A DNA stretch of 64,000 bases from NCBI RefSeq assembly GCF_018531465.1, contig NZ_JAHDTF010000018.1, positions 124,001 to 188,000 on the forward strand. Direction: 5' to 3'. The position numbers were made by a program, and so were the translations under genes. This document shows, piece by piece, positions 1 to 8,314 of this stretch (within the stretch, counting starts at the first letter, position 1; the number at the start of each line of letters is the position of its first letter). Source of the stretch: Sphaerisporangium fuscum (lineage in GTDB: Bacteria; Actinomycetota; Actinomycetes; Streptosporangiales; Streptosporangiaceae). The notes under the pieces are model-generated. The model was not told where the DNA came from and made no database searches. It saw only the letters and a list, made by a program, of their open reading frames with translations.

Positions 1-81
1 CGCTACAAGGTGCTCACGGCAGTGGCGCGGCACCTCCCACTCGGACTTCTGAGCAGGGCTCAGCGGCGCTTCGGACGCTGA
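1..81 (+). CDS. C-terminal end of an unidentified protein (partial)
   Basis: An open frame runs from the first base to a TGA at 79-81 and encodes 26 residues rich in Arg, Leu and Ala, ending QRRFGR. The start lies outside the window. The basic, amphipathic tail is compatible with the end of a membrane-associated or oxidoreductase-type enzyme, but nothing diagnostic is present. It converges with the sugar dehydrogenase that ends at 91, leaving 9 bp between the stops. No function is assigned. Confidence 0.4.
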   Translation, partial: RYKVLTAVARHLPLGLLSRAQRRFGR

Positions 82-90
82 GCCCGCCGG

Positions 91-1350
91 TCACAGGCGC
101 TCGACGTTGTCCCCCCGGCAGCGGTTGCGGGTGTCGAAGACCAGCTTGCTCACCCCCTGCACCAGCCGGTAGTCGAAGCAGTCGTGGTCGGTGAGCACCA
201 CGACGGCGTCCGCGGCGGCGAGCTGCGCCTCGGTCGGCTCCACCATGTCGATGCCGGGTGGCAGCTGGAAGGCGTCGACGTGCGGGTCGGCCGCGAGCAC
301 GTCGGCGCCGAGCTTCGTCAGGGCCTTGGCGACCTCGATCGCGGGCGACTCCCGGCAGTCGCCCGCGTTCTTCTTGTAGGACAGGCCGAGCAGGAGCAGG
401 CGGCTGCCCTTGACGGGCTTGTACCGCTGGTTGAGCGTGAGGGCGATCCGCTGCACGACGTGCTCGGGCATGTGGTCGTTGATGTCGTTGGCCAGCTCCA
501 CGAACCGGAAGTTGTGCCCGAGGCTCCGCTTGACCCGCCATGACAGGTAGGACGGGTCGATGGGCAGGCAGTGCCCGCCGACGCCGGGGCCGGGGGTGAA
601 GCGCATGTACCCGAACGGCTTGGTGGAGGCGGCGTCGATGGCCTCCCACACGTCGATGCCGAGCTGCCGGGCGAAGATCGACAGCTCGTTGACCAGGGCG
701 ATGTTGACGTGCCTGAAGGTGTTCTCCAGCAGCTTGCACAGCTCGGCGACCTGCAGCGAGGAGACGGGCACGACCTCGCGCACGATGCGGCCGTAGAACT
801 CCTGGATCTTGCGCAGGGACAGGTCGTCGATGCCGGAGACGACCTTCGGGGTGTTGTCCAGGCGCCACTCGGCGTTCCCGGGGTCGATCCGCTCGGGGCT
901 GTACCCGAGGTGGAAGTCCTCCGGGGTGCGCAGGCCGGAGCCGTCCTCGAGAAGGGGCCGGAGGTACTCCTCGGTGGTGCCGGGATAGGTGGTGGATTCG
1001 AGGACCACCGTGGCCCCGGGCCGTACCAGCGGCGCGATCGACTCCCCGGCCGAGCCGATGTGGCGCAGGTCGGGCACCCCCTCGCGCAGCGGGGTGGGCA
1101 CCGTGATGACGCAGACGTCGAATCCCTCGGCGGCGGCGTAGCCGGTGCTCGCGAGGTAACGGCCCGAACGGTGCGCGGCCGCCAGTTCCTCGTCGCTGAT
1201 GTCCTCGACGTAGGACTCGGCGGCGTCGAGCCGCTTCACCCGCCACTCGTCCACGTCGATGCCCACCACGTGGAAACCTGCCCGCACCGCCCGCATCGCC
1301 AGGGGCAGGCCCACATAGCCCTGCCCCACGACCACCAGCTTCTCTGCCAT
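91..1350 (-). CDS. Nucleotide-sugar dehydrogenase (UDP-GlcNAc/ManNAc 6-dehydrogenase type)
   Basis: This 419-residue protein is a UDP-glucose/GDP-mannose dehydrogenase family enzyme, which oxidises C6 of a UDP-sugar to the uronic acid in two NAD+ steps. The N-terminal Rossmann fold starts with GQGYVGLP at residues 9-16. The catalytic cysteine is Cys261 in GVGGHCLPIDP, the form typical of the WecC/WbpA/TviB branch that acts on N-acetylated sugars. The start at 1350 is chosen because GGAGGT lies 7 nt upstream and MAEKLVVVG begins directly at the Rossmann strand; an earlier in-frame GTG/ATG would add 12 unconserved residues. It lies at the edge of the glycan locus and probably supplies UDP-ManNAcA or UDP-GalNAcA. 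The exact substrate cannot be read from sequence. Confidence 0.9.
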   Translation of the reverse strand: MAEKLVVVGQGYVGLPLAMRAVRAGFHVVGIDVDEWRVKRLDAAESYVEDISDEELAAAHRSGRYLASTGYAAAEGFDVCVITVPTPLREGVPDLRHIGSAGESIAPLVRPGATVVLESTTYPGTTEEYLRPLLEDGSGLRTPEDFHLGYSPERIDPGNAEWRLDNTPKVVSGIDDLSLRKIQEFYGRIVREVVPVSSLQVAELCKLLENTFRHVNIALVNELSIFARQLGIDVWEAIDAASTKPFGYMRFTPGPGVGGHCLPIDPSYLSWRVKRSLGHNFRFVELANDINDHMPEHVVQRIALTLNQRYKPVKGSRLLLLGLSYKKNAGDCRESPAIEVAKALTKLGADVLAADPHVDAFQLPPGIDMVEPTEAQLAAADAVVVLTDHDCFDYRLVQGVSKLVFDTRNRCRGDNVERL

Positions 1351-1525
1351 ATCAGGACCTCCGCGCATTCGCGAAACGATATGCACGACTGTAAAAGGCC
1401 CTCCTTGTTATAACGCCGATTCGACGGCGGCACGGGCGTGTCGTTCCCGGGCTCGCCGCGAAGGTGGAGATAGTGAGCCGGGACACCGAATCGAGCGGCA
1501 TTCATATCGAAAAGTGGGCTGATTC

Positions 1526-2632
1526 ATGATGAATACGCATTTCCGTGATTCCTTGCGACCTCGTCCCGCGACGATCCTCGCGGCCGTCGCCATGACCGTC
1601 CTTCCCCTCGCCTCGCCCGGCGCGGTCGCGTCGGCGGCCCCCACCCCCATGATCATGCCGGGCCATTTCCACAAGGTCTCGGTGCGGCCGGTCCAGCTGG
1701 GCGAGGCCAGGGACCTCGCCGTGCTCGGCGCGACGGGCGTGATCAACACCGACAGGACCACGATCACCGGGGACGTCGACGTGACCCCCGGCAGGACCGT
1801 GAGCGGTTTCCCGCCCGGCGCGGTCCGAGGGCAGATCTCGATCGACACCGCCGAGGCGCGGCGTGAGAGGGCGGCCGCGATCGCCGCCTACAACGACGCC
1901 GCGTCCCGCACGCCGACCGCCACGCTCCCTTCGGTCATCGGCGACAACACCGTCCTGCCGCCCGGCGTCTACAACACGCCGGGCGGGGTCTTCACCCTGA
2001 TGGACACGCTGAGACTCGACGCCCATGGCGACGTGAACGCGGTGTGGATCTTCCAGGCCTCGTCACTGATGACCATGAAGTCCAGCAACATCGACCTGCT
2101 GAACGGGGCGCAGGCGGAGAACGTCTTCTGGCAGGTGAGCGACGACGCCACCCTCGGCCTGTACGGCACCTTCCGGGGCAACCTCCTGGTGCGCAGGGGG
2201 ATCACCGTGGACCGGTGGGCGGCGGTGTTCGGGCGCACGATGGCGCTCGACCAGACGCTGCAGATCATCGGCACCGACGACGGGCCGCACACGCGCATCA
2301 CTCAGCCGGACGACCCGCCCACCGCCACGACCCTCACCTCGTCGCCGAACCCCTCGGGTTCCGGTCAGACGGTCACCTTCATCGCGAAGGTGGCCGGCGA
2401 CTTCCAGGGGTTCACCCCCAAGGGCCAGGTGCTGTTCAGGGACGGCGACCAGATCATCGGCTCGGGGACCATCGACGCCTCGGGTGCCGCGACGTTCAGG
2501 ACGGCCAGGCTGGCTCCGGGCGACCACCCGATCACCGCGGTCTACGTCGGCGTCGGCACCTTCGCCAACGAGGCGTGGGTCCAGTTCCTGCCCAGCCAGT
2601 CGCCCGTGCTGGTCCAGCACGTGACCGGCTAG
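1526..2632 (+). CDS. Secreted DUF3494 (ice-binding-like) protein with Ig-like domain
   Basis: The 368-residue product starts with a Sec signal peptide (about residues 1-37, cleavage near ASAAP). Residues about 55-255 match the DUF3494/ice-binding beta-solenoid: TTITGDV and VSGFPPG near the start, AYNDAASRTP in the middle, FWQVSDDATLG and FRGNLL near the end. Residues about 265-365 form one bacterial Ig-like (Big_3-type) domain with LTSSPNP at its start. Proteins of this family are extracellular; some bind ice, others act as adhesins. No membrane anchor or LPxTG is visible, so it is probably released. The next gene encodes a longer paralogue. The start codon (ATG ATG at 1526) lacks a strong ribosome site. 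Confidence 0.85.
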   Translation: MMNTHFRDSLRPRPATILAAVAMTVLPLASPGAVASAAPTPMIMPGHFHKVSVRPVQLGEARDLAVLGATGVINTDRTTITGDVDVTPGRTVSGFPPGAVRGQISIDTAEARRERAAAIAAYNDAASRTPTATLPSVIGDNTVLPPGVYNTPGGVFTLMDTLRLDAHGDVNAVWIFQASSLMTMKSSNIDLLNGAQAENVFWQVSDDATLGLYGTFRGNLLVRRGITVDRWAAVFGRTMALDQTLQIIGTDDGPHTRITQPDDPPTATTLTSSPNPSGSGQTVTFIAKVAGDFQGFTPKGQVLFRDGDQIIGSGTIDASGAATFRTARLAPGDHPITAVYVGVGTFANEAWVQFLPSQSPVLVQHVTG

Positions 2633-3041
2633 CGCGGCGGCGGCGTCGCTCCGCCGGAGGCGCGGGCGCACCGGCGGAGCAACGCCCGATATTCCTGACA
2701 CAAATGCAATTAAGATGATAAATGCAAGTATTTCAATATAAACGCACTACGGAGCATGATTTCTTCGTCCGAAGTATTGTCAATAAAGACCGGGAGAGCG
2801 TAAAGTCGGAGACACAGAGCGTTACAGAGGTCTCCCGATGGTCCAGCCCAGGCCCGCATCCCACGCCGCCGATGGCGCGATCGCCGAAAATCGTCCCCGA
2901 TCCACTCCATGACGTGGTGACCTTTCCCCACCACGGGTGGCGTCCCGATTCGGACCCCGTTCGCAGAAGATCCTGAGACAGGCCTCGACGCTTCCGCACG
3001 GGCGCCCGCAAGGCGCCGACATCCCCGAGAAGTTGATCAGC
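2633..3041. other. Intergenic region with an AT-rich island between the two DUF3494 genes
   Basis: About 409 bp separate the two DUF3494 genes. Bases roughly 2690-2790 are clearly richer in A and T than anything around them (runs such as ATTAAGATGATAAATGC). No convincing ORF is present. The island precedes a promoter-like sequence and probably holds the promoter and long leader of the downstream surface-protein gene. Confidence 0.5.
2777..2806 (+). promoter_or_regulatory. Candidate sigma70-type promoter for the 3042 gene
   Basis: TTGTCA at 2777-2782 (5 of 6 matches to TTGACA) is followed after 18 bp by TAAAGT at 2801-2806 (4 of 6 to TATAAT), at the end of the AT-rich island. This would give a leader of about 230 nt before the start at 3042. 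Only pattern matching supports it. Confidence 0.35.
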
Positions 3042-5084
3042 ATGCCCTACCCTCGCCCCATCTTCGGCTCCCCTCACCACCGTCCCCGCATCGTCCGCAT
3101 CTGTCTCCTCATGGCCCTGTCCACCGCCCTGGCCATGGCCCTGTCCATCGCCGACCCGCACACCGCGTTCGCGGCGGTCCCCCCCATCACCCTCGGCAGC
3201 GCCGCGTCCTTCGCGGTGCTGGCCAACAGCGCCGTCAACAACACCAACCAGACGACCATCACCGGCGACCTCGGGGTGAGCCCCGGCAGCACGGTGACCG
3301 GGTTCCCTCCCGGCACCGTGAGCGGCAGCGTCCACGCCGGCGACTCCACCGCCGCCGCGGCCCGAAGCGACGCCGTCTCCGCCTACAACGACGCCGCGAG
3401 CCGCACCCCGGTCGTCACGGCGGCCGCCGAGCTCGGCTCCACCACCAAGACCCCCGGCGTCTACACCCCCGGCGGCGGCGCCTTCCAGATCAACGGCACC
3501 CTCACCCTGGACGCCCAGGAGGATCCCAACGCCCTGTTCGTCTTCACCGCGGGCAGCCTGACCACCGCGAACGTCAGCAACATCAGCCTGATCAACGGCG
3601 CCCAGGCGAGCAACGTCTTCTGGCAGATCACCGGCTCGGCGTCGCTGGGCGGCCTGTCCACCTTCCGGGGCAATCTCCTGGCCTCCAGCTTCGTCACCGT
3701 CAACAGCGGCGCGTTCGTCTTCGGCAGGACCTTCTCCCTGAACGGCTCGGTCACCACGGTCGGCGGCACCACCGGCCCGGCCACCGCCATCAGCCTCCCC
3801 AACAACCCGGCGACCAGCACCGCCCTGACCACCTCCGCCAACCCCGTCCAGGAGGGGCAGTCGGTCACCTACACCGCCACGGTGAGCCCGGCCTCGAGTC
3901 CGCTCATCCCGCAGGGCCCGGTGGCGTTCAAGGACGGGGCGACCGTCCTCGGCACGGTCAACCTGAACAGCTCGGGCGCGGCGACGTTCACCACCTCGAG
4001 CCTCGCGCCGGGCCGGCATCCCATCACCGCGGCCTACCTCGGCGGCGACGTCTCCAGCGGTGAGGGCATCGTCCACTTCGCCCCGAGCATCTCCCCCCAG
4101 ATCACCGAGATCGTCACGGCCTCGTTGTGGGACAACTCGGCGGTCCCCGCCGTGGCGTCGGCCGCCGACGGCAGGGCGGTCGTGGTGGGCGTGAAGTTCC
4201 AGGCCACGGCGAACGGCACCGTCAGGGGCATCAGGTTCTACAAGGGCGCGCTGAACACCGGCACCCACACCGTCAGCCTGTGGACCAGCGGCGGCACGCT
4301 CCTGGCCAGCACCGTGGCCACCATCGAGACGGCGTCCGGCTGGCAACAGGTGAACTTCTCCACGCCGGTCGCCATCACCGCCGGGACCACCTACATCGCC
4401 TCGTACCACACCACCTCCGGGCACTTCTCCTACACCACGGGCTACTTCAGCTCGCAGTACACCAACGACCCGCTCCTCGCCCCGGCGGACGGCGGGCCGC
4501 AGGGCGGCAACGGCGTCTACGTCTACGGCTCGACCAACGCCTTCCCGACCAGCACGTGGCAGTCGGCGAACTACTGGGTGGACCCCGTCTTCGTGCCCGC
4601 CGCGAGCCTGTGGCCCAACAGCACCGTCCCGGCCACGGCCTCCAGCGCCGACACCGCCCCCGTCGTGGTCGGCGTGAAGTTCCAGGCCACCGCGGACGGC
4701 GTCATCGAGGGCATCAGGTTCTACAAGGGCGCACTCAACACCGGCCCGCACACCGTCAGCCTGTGGACGCTCGGCGGCACCCAGCTGGCCAGCACCACCT
4801 CCAGCGGCGAGACGGCGTCCGGCTGGCAGCAGGTGAACTTCCCGACACCGGTGGCGATCAGCGCCAACACCACGTACGTCGCCTCGTACCTGACGACATC
4901 AGGGCACTACTCGCAGGACACCTCGTACTTCACCTCGCAGTACACCAACGCCGCGCTGATCGCGCCCGTGGACGGCCAGTTCGGCGGGAACGGCGTCTAC
5001 GTCTACAGCGCGACGAACGCCTTCCCCACCAACACCTTCCAGAGCTCGAACTACTGGGTCGACGTGGTGTACACCGCGAGCTGA
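3042..5084 (+). CDS. Secreted DUF3494 protein with Ig-like and two DUF4082 domains
   Basis: The 680-residue product is a longer relative of the 1526 gene. A signal peptide occupies about residues 1-45 (hydrophobic ALSTALAMALSIA, cleavage near AFAAV). A DUF3494/ice-binding-like solenoid follows (about 50-245), then one Ig-like domain (about 250-355) and two tandem DUF4082 modules (about 360-520 and 522-680). Each module begins LW.NS..PA and contains IRFYKG, SGWQQVNF, TTY.ASY and NYWVD. I chose the ATG at 3042 because the signal peptide follows directly; an in-frame ATG at 2937 would place 35 polar residues ahead of it. A hairpin 41 bp after the stop probably ends the transcript. Likely an extracellular glycan-binding or adhesive protein; the ligand is unknown. 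Confidence 0.85.
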   Translation: MPYPRPIFGSPHHRPRIVRICLLMALSTALAMALSIADPHTAFAAVPPITLGSAASFAVLANSAVNNTNQTTITGDLGVSPGSTVTGFPPGTVSGSVHAGDSTAAAARSDAVSAYNDAASRTPVVTAAAELGSTTKTPGVYTPGGGAFQINGTLTLDAQEDPNALFVFTAGSLTTANVSNISLINGAQASNVFWQITGSASLGGLSTFRGNLLASSFVTVNSGAFVFGRTFSLNGSVTTVGGTTGPATAISLPNNPATSTALTTSANPVQEGQSVTYTATVSPASSPLIPQGPVAFKDGATVLGTVNLNSSGAATFTTSSLAPGRHPITAAYLGGDVSSGEGIVHFAPSISPQITEIVTASLWDNSAVPAVASAADGRAVVVGVKFQATANGTVRGIRFYKGALNTGTHTVSLWTSGGTLLASTVATIETASGWQQVNFSTPVAITAGTTYIASYHTTSGHFSYTTGYFSSQYTNDPLLAPADGGPQGGNGVYVYGSTNAFPTSTWQSANYWVDPVFVPAASLWPNSTVPATASSADTAPVVVGVKFQATADGVIEGIRFYKGALNTGPHTVSLWTLGGTQLASTTSSGETASGWQQVNFPTPVAISANTTYVASYLTTSGHYSQDTSYFTSQYTNAALIAPVDGQFGGNGVYVYSATNAFPTNTFQSSNYWVDVVYTAS

Positions 5085-5124
5085 CATCTCGCCCCGAACG
5101 TAAGTCTTTCGCAAGGGCTCTCCA

Positions 5125-5154
5125 ACGCCGGCGGGACACCGCGCCCGCCGGCGT
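5125..5154 (+). terminator. Strong hairpin between the DUF3494 gene and rffA
   Basis: ACGCCGGCGGG at 5125-5135 pairs perfectly with CCCGCCGGCGT at 5144-5154 across an 8-nt loop. There is no T-run, as is common in actinomycetes. It lies 23 bp before the proposed rffA start, so it may only partly terminate and so set read-through into the sugar genes. A competing pairing (CGGCGGGAC 5129-5137 with GTCCCGCCG 5153-5161) also exists. Confidence 0.55.
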
Positions 5155-5176
5155 CCCGCCGTTGTTGACTGCCTTC

Positions 5177-6331
5177 GTGAACACGATCGGCCTGGACGCG
5201 ATCCCCTTCAACCGACCGCACCTGTCCCCGCGCGAGCTCGACTACCTCGCGGAGGCGGTGCGCGGCGGGTCGACCTCCGGGGACGGTCCGTTCACCCGCC
5301 GGGCCACCGCGCTGCTGCAGGAGATGACCGGGGCGGGCCAGGTGCTGCTGACCACCTCCTGCACCCACGCGCTGGAGATGTCGGCGATCCTGCTCGACCT
5401 GCGTCCCGGCGACGAGGTGATCATGCCGTCGTTCACCTTCGTGTCGACGGCCAACGCCTACGCGCTGCGCGGCGCGGTCCCGGTGTTCGTCGACTGCCGG
5501 CCCGACACCCTCAACCTCGACGAGAGGCTGGTGGAGGCGGCGGTCACCGAGCGCACGCGGGCCATCGTGGCCGTCCACTACGCGGGGGTCGCCTGCGCGA
5601 TGGAGGTCCTGTGCGAGGTCGCGGGCCGGCACGGGCTGGCCCTGATCGAGGACAACGCCCACGGGCTCGGCGGCTCCTACCGGGGACGGCCCCTCGGATC
5701 CTTCGGCCGGATGGCGGCGCAGAGCTTCCACGCCACCAAGAACGTGCAGTGCGGGGAGGGCGGTGCGCTGCTGGTGAACGACCTCGACCTCGCCGCGCGC
5801 GCCGAGATCGTCCGCGAGAAGGGCACCGACCGCAGCCGGTTCTTCCGCGGCCAGGTGGACAAGTACCGGTGGGTCGGCATCGGCTCCAGCTACCTGCCGT
5901 CCGACGTGCTCGCCGCGCAGCTGACCGCCCAGCTGGAGGCCTTCGACGGCATCCAGGCGCGCCGGCACGAGGTGTGGCGGACGTACCACGAGGAGCTGGC
6001 CGACTGGGCGGCCGCGCACGGCGTGTCACAGCCGGCGGTCCCCGAGGGGTGCCTCCACCCCGCCCACCTGTACTACCTGCTGCTCCCGGACCTGGAGAAC
6101 CGCCAGGGGCTCATGGCCCATCTCAGGGACAACGGGGTGCAGGCGGCGTTCCACTACCAGCCCCTGCACATCGCCCCCGCCGGGGCACGGTACGGGCGCG
6201 TGGCCGAGGGCGGCTGCCCGGTCACCGAGCAGGTCGCCGACCGCCTCCTGCGGCTGCCGGTGTACGCCGATCTGGACGAGGCCGGTCTGACACGGGTGAT
6301 CGACGCCGTCCGCGCCTACGGGATGAGCTGA
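5177..6331 (+). CDS. rffA: dTDP-4-amino-4,6-dideoxygalactose transaminase (RffA/WecE)
   Basis: This 384-residue DegT/DnrJ/EryC1 aminotransferase resembles WecE, which uses PLP and glutamate to convert dTDP-4-keto-6-deoxyglucose to dTDP-4-amino-4,6-dideoxygalactose. The N-terminus (IPFNRPHLSPREL, then GDGPFTRR) follows the WecE pattern. The PLP lysine is Lys188 in FHATKNV, just before GEGGALL, and Asp159 in LIEDNAHG is the ring-nitrogen aspartate. GTG at 5177 is the likely start because homology begins there; the frame is open further upstream and no clear ribosome site is seen. It is followed after 2 bp by a GNAT acetyltransferase, the same pairing as wecE/wecD. Its substrate would come from rmlA and rmlB at 23.4-25.5 kb. 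Confidence 0.88.
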   Translation: MNTIGLDAIPFNRPHLSPRELDYLAEAVRGGSTSGDGPFTRRATALLQEMTGAGQVLLTTSCTHALEMSAILLDLRPGDEVIMPSFTFVSTANAYALRGAVPVFVDCRPDTLNLDERLVEAAVTERTRAIVAVHYAGVACAMEVLCEVAGRHGLALIEDNAHGLGGSYRGRPLGSFGRMAAQSFHATKNVQCGEGGALLVNDLDLAARAEIVREKGTDRSRFFRGQVDKYRWVGIGSSYLPSDVLAAQLTAQLEAFDGIQARRHEVWRTYHEELADWAAAHGVSQPAVPEGCLHPAHLYYLLLPDLENRQGLMAHLRDNGVQAAFHYQPLHIAPAGARYGRVAEGGCPVTEQVADRLLRLPVYADLDEAGLTRVIDAVRAYGMS

Positions 6332-6333
6332 CG

Positions 6334-7089
6334 GTGCCGGAGAGCGAGACGCGGACGGTGGCGTCCCCTCAGGAGTCGGCCCGGTTCGGGTGCTCGGTCG
6401 AGCGCCTGACCGTACCCGGCGGCGCCCGCTTCCCCTCGGTCCGGGAGGCGATCCTGGCCTCGGCGGCGGACGTGATCGTGGTCCGGTACCCGGCCGAGCA
6501 CGTCGACTGGTTCGCCCGGCTGACCGCGCTCGGCCGTACCGCGGTGTTCGCCGACTCGCTGGCCTACTGGCGCCTGCGCGCGGGCGAGGGCCGCGCGCCC
6601 GGGCCGTCCGCGGGCCTGAGCCCGAGGCCGGTGGGCGAGGTGGCCGAGGTGAGGAGGCTGGTGGCGGAGATCTTCTCCTCGTACCGCAACCACTACCTGG
6701 CCAACCCGCTGTTCGGGGCGAGCCAGGCGCTGGCGGGGTACCAGGAATGGGCCGTGCGGTCCGCCGCCGAGCGAGGGTGCCTGGGGCTGTGGAGCGCGGA
6801 CGAGGAGGCCTTCCTCGCGCTCGCGACCCTGGACGAGGACGGCCCCCGGACGGAGATCCTGCTCGCCGGCGTGGTCCCTCAGGCGCAGGGAGGCGGCCTG
6901 TACGCGCACCTGCTCAGGGGCGTCGAGGAGCGCACGCTCGCCCGGGGCGCGCGGGAGGTCCTCATCTCGACGCAGGGGCACAACGTCCGGGTGCAGCGGG
7001 CGTGGGCGAGGTACGGGTTCGAGCCGGTGGAGGCCGTCCTCACGGTTCACCTGATCCGGCCCCGGCTCCCGCGCGCCGGTGACCGCTAG
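6334..7089 (+). CDS. GNAT N-acetyltransferase, WecD-like (probable dTDP-fucosamine acetyltransferase)
   Basis: The 251-residue product has a C-terminal GNAT fold. The acetyl-CoA loop is QAQGGGLY (about residues 188-195), and NVRVQRAWARYGFEPVE is the usual GNAT end helix and strand. The N-terminal 100 residues are less conserved, as in WecD (224 residues), which N-acetylates dTDP-4-amino-4,6-dideoxygalactose to give dTDP-Fuc4NAc. GTG at 6334 starts 2 bp after the rffA stop, implying translational coupling, and this adjacency is the main reason for the WecD-like call. The 3' end overlaps a convergent GT2 gene by 50 bp. Another amino-sugar acetyl-acceptor is possible. Confidence 0.75.
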   Translation: MPESETRTVASPQESARFGCSVERLTVPGGARFPSVREAILASAADVIVVRYPAEHVDWFARLTALGRTAVFADSLAYWRLRAGEGRAPGPSAGLSPRPVGEVAEVRRLVAEIFSSYRNHYLANPLFGASQALAGYQEWAVRSAAERGCLGLWSADEEAFLALATLDEDGPRTEILLAGVVPQAQGGGLYAHLLRGVEERTLARGAREVLISTQGHNVRVQRAWARYGFEPVEAVLTVHLIRPRLPRAGDR

Positions 7090-8050
7090 CCGGCACGCCC
7101 GTCTGGTACGGCTCGCTCACCCGGGCGCCGCCCCCGGCGCGTTCGCGCACGACGTAGGTGGGCCGGCCCATGCCGCTGCCGTGGATGCGCCCGATGTACT
7201 CGCCGAGGACGCCGATGGCCATCAACTGGGCCGAGGAGAAGACGGCCACCATGGAGGCGATGGTGGTGAAGCCGGCCACCGTGGTGTCCCCCGCGAGGAA
7301 GCTCCACAGGACGGAGCCGGCGAGCAGCAGGCCGACGACGCCGACGAGGAACCCGAGGTAGCTCGCCGCCCGGAGCGGCGTCGTGCTGTAGCCGAGGAGC
7401 ATGTTCATCGCGTGCCGGACCAGCAGCCGCGCGGTGTAGGCCGAGCGCCCGTGGTCGCGCTCGCTCATGTGCACCTTCACCGAGCCGATCCGTGTGGTGG
7501 CCCAGGACAGGGCGACGTCGATCGACGCGTGCGGCCCCGACAGCCCTTCGAACCCGTCGCGCAGCTGGGTGCGGAACGCGCGGAAGGCGCTGATGGCCCG
7601 CGCGGCGCGCACTCCGAGCGCGATCGCCATGGCCGCCTTGACCCACCGGGACGCGAGGCTGCGCACGAAGCCGTGCTCCTCCTTGTGCGGGACGCCGTAA
7701 ACCAGGTCCAGGCGGTCGCCCTCCAGTGCCGCCAGCAGGAGCGGGATCTGTTCCGGCGGGTGCTGCAGGTCGTCGTCCATCGTGACGATCTGCTCGAAGG
7801 CCGCCTCCCGGATGCCGGCCACCAGGGCGTTGTGCTGCCCGTAGTTGCGGGAGAGGTGGAGCGCACGGACGCAGTCGTACCGCGAGGCGAGCTCGGCCGC
7901 GGTCCTCCAGGTGTCGTCCGGGCTTCCGTCGACGACGAGGAGGACCTCGTGGCGGACGCCCATCTCGCGAAGGACGGGCACCAGCCGGGCCACCAGGACC
8001 GGAAGGGTGCGCGCGGAGCGGTAACACGGTACGACCACCGACACCGACAT
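7040..8050 (-). CDS. GT2 glycosyltransferase, GtrB/ArnC/DPM-like
   Basis: The 336-residue protein has a GT-A domain (about residues 1-220) beginning VSVVVPCYRSARTLP. The metal-binding acidic motif is DDD at 92-94 in TMDDDLQHPPEQ. Two transmembrane segments follow (about 230-250 and 265-288). This architecture is that of enzymes that transfer a sugar from a nucleotide donor to polyprenyl phosphate at the inner membrane face. GGGGGA stands about 5 nt before the ATG at 8050. It stands alone on the minus strand and its last 50 bp overlap the acetyltransferase gene tail to tail. The sugar is unknown. Confidence 0.88.
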   Translation of the reverse strand: MSVSVVVPCYRSARTLPVLVARLVPVLREMGVRHEVLLVVDGSPDDTWRTAAELASRYDCVRALHLSRNYGQHNALVAGIREAAFEQIVTMDDDLQHPPEQIPLLLAALEGDRLDLVYGVPHKEEHGFVRSLASRWVKAAMAIALGVRAARAISAFRAFRTQLRDGFEGLSGPHASIDVALSWATTRIGSVKVHMSERDHGRSAYTARLLVRHAMNMLLGYSTTPLRAASYLGFLVGVVGLLLAGSVLWSFLAGDTTVAGFTTIASMVAVFSSAQLMAIGVLGEYIGRIHGSGMGRPTYVVRERAGGGARVSEPYQTGVPASGHRRAGAGAGSGEP

Positions 8051-8264
8051 TTGGTCCCCCGATCATCCTCAGTGGCCGGCCACGATCCCCTCCGCGTCTC
8101 ACCGATGCCGATCGCATCACAGACCTCTCGGCGCACGCCACCACGGCTCCGGTCCCTTACGGCGTCCTTGGCCGGGGATTGCCGCCGGCGGGCACGGGGC
8201 CGCGATTCTTTCCCCGGTGGTGACGGCCGGTTGGCGCCCGGGGGGGGCGTCCCGGCGAAAGCGG

Positions 8265-8289
8265 CCCCGCCCGCTGGATGCGGGCGGGG
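8265..8289 (-). terminator. Intrinsic-type hairpin after the 1219-residue DUF4082 gene
   Basis: A perfect 10-bp stem (8265-8274 with 8280-8289) closes a 5-nt loop 25 bp beyond the stop of the minus-strand gene ending at 8315. It is GC-only with no long T-tract. Confidence 0.7.
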
Positions 8290-8314
8290 GTGTGCGTGAC
8301 GGGACTCCTGTCGG

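Noticed and set aside
2733-4751. Long open frame on the minus strand opposite the DUF3494-DUF4082 gene
   Set aside because: It is Gly/Ala/Arg/Val-rich without domain character and lies antisense to a gene with clear domains; GC-rich codon bias opens such frames.
4127-5176. Possible fusion of the rffA frame with a long upstream extension
   Set aside because: The upstream part reads the DUF4082 gene out of frame and gives Arg/Gly/Pro-rich nonsense; aminotransferase similarity begins at about 5177.
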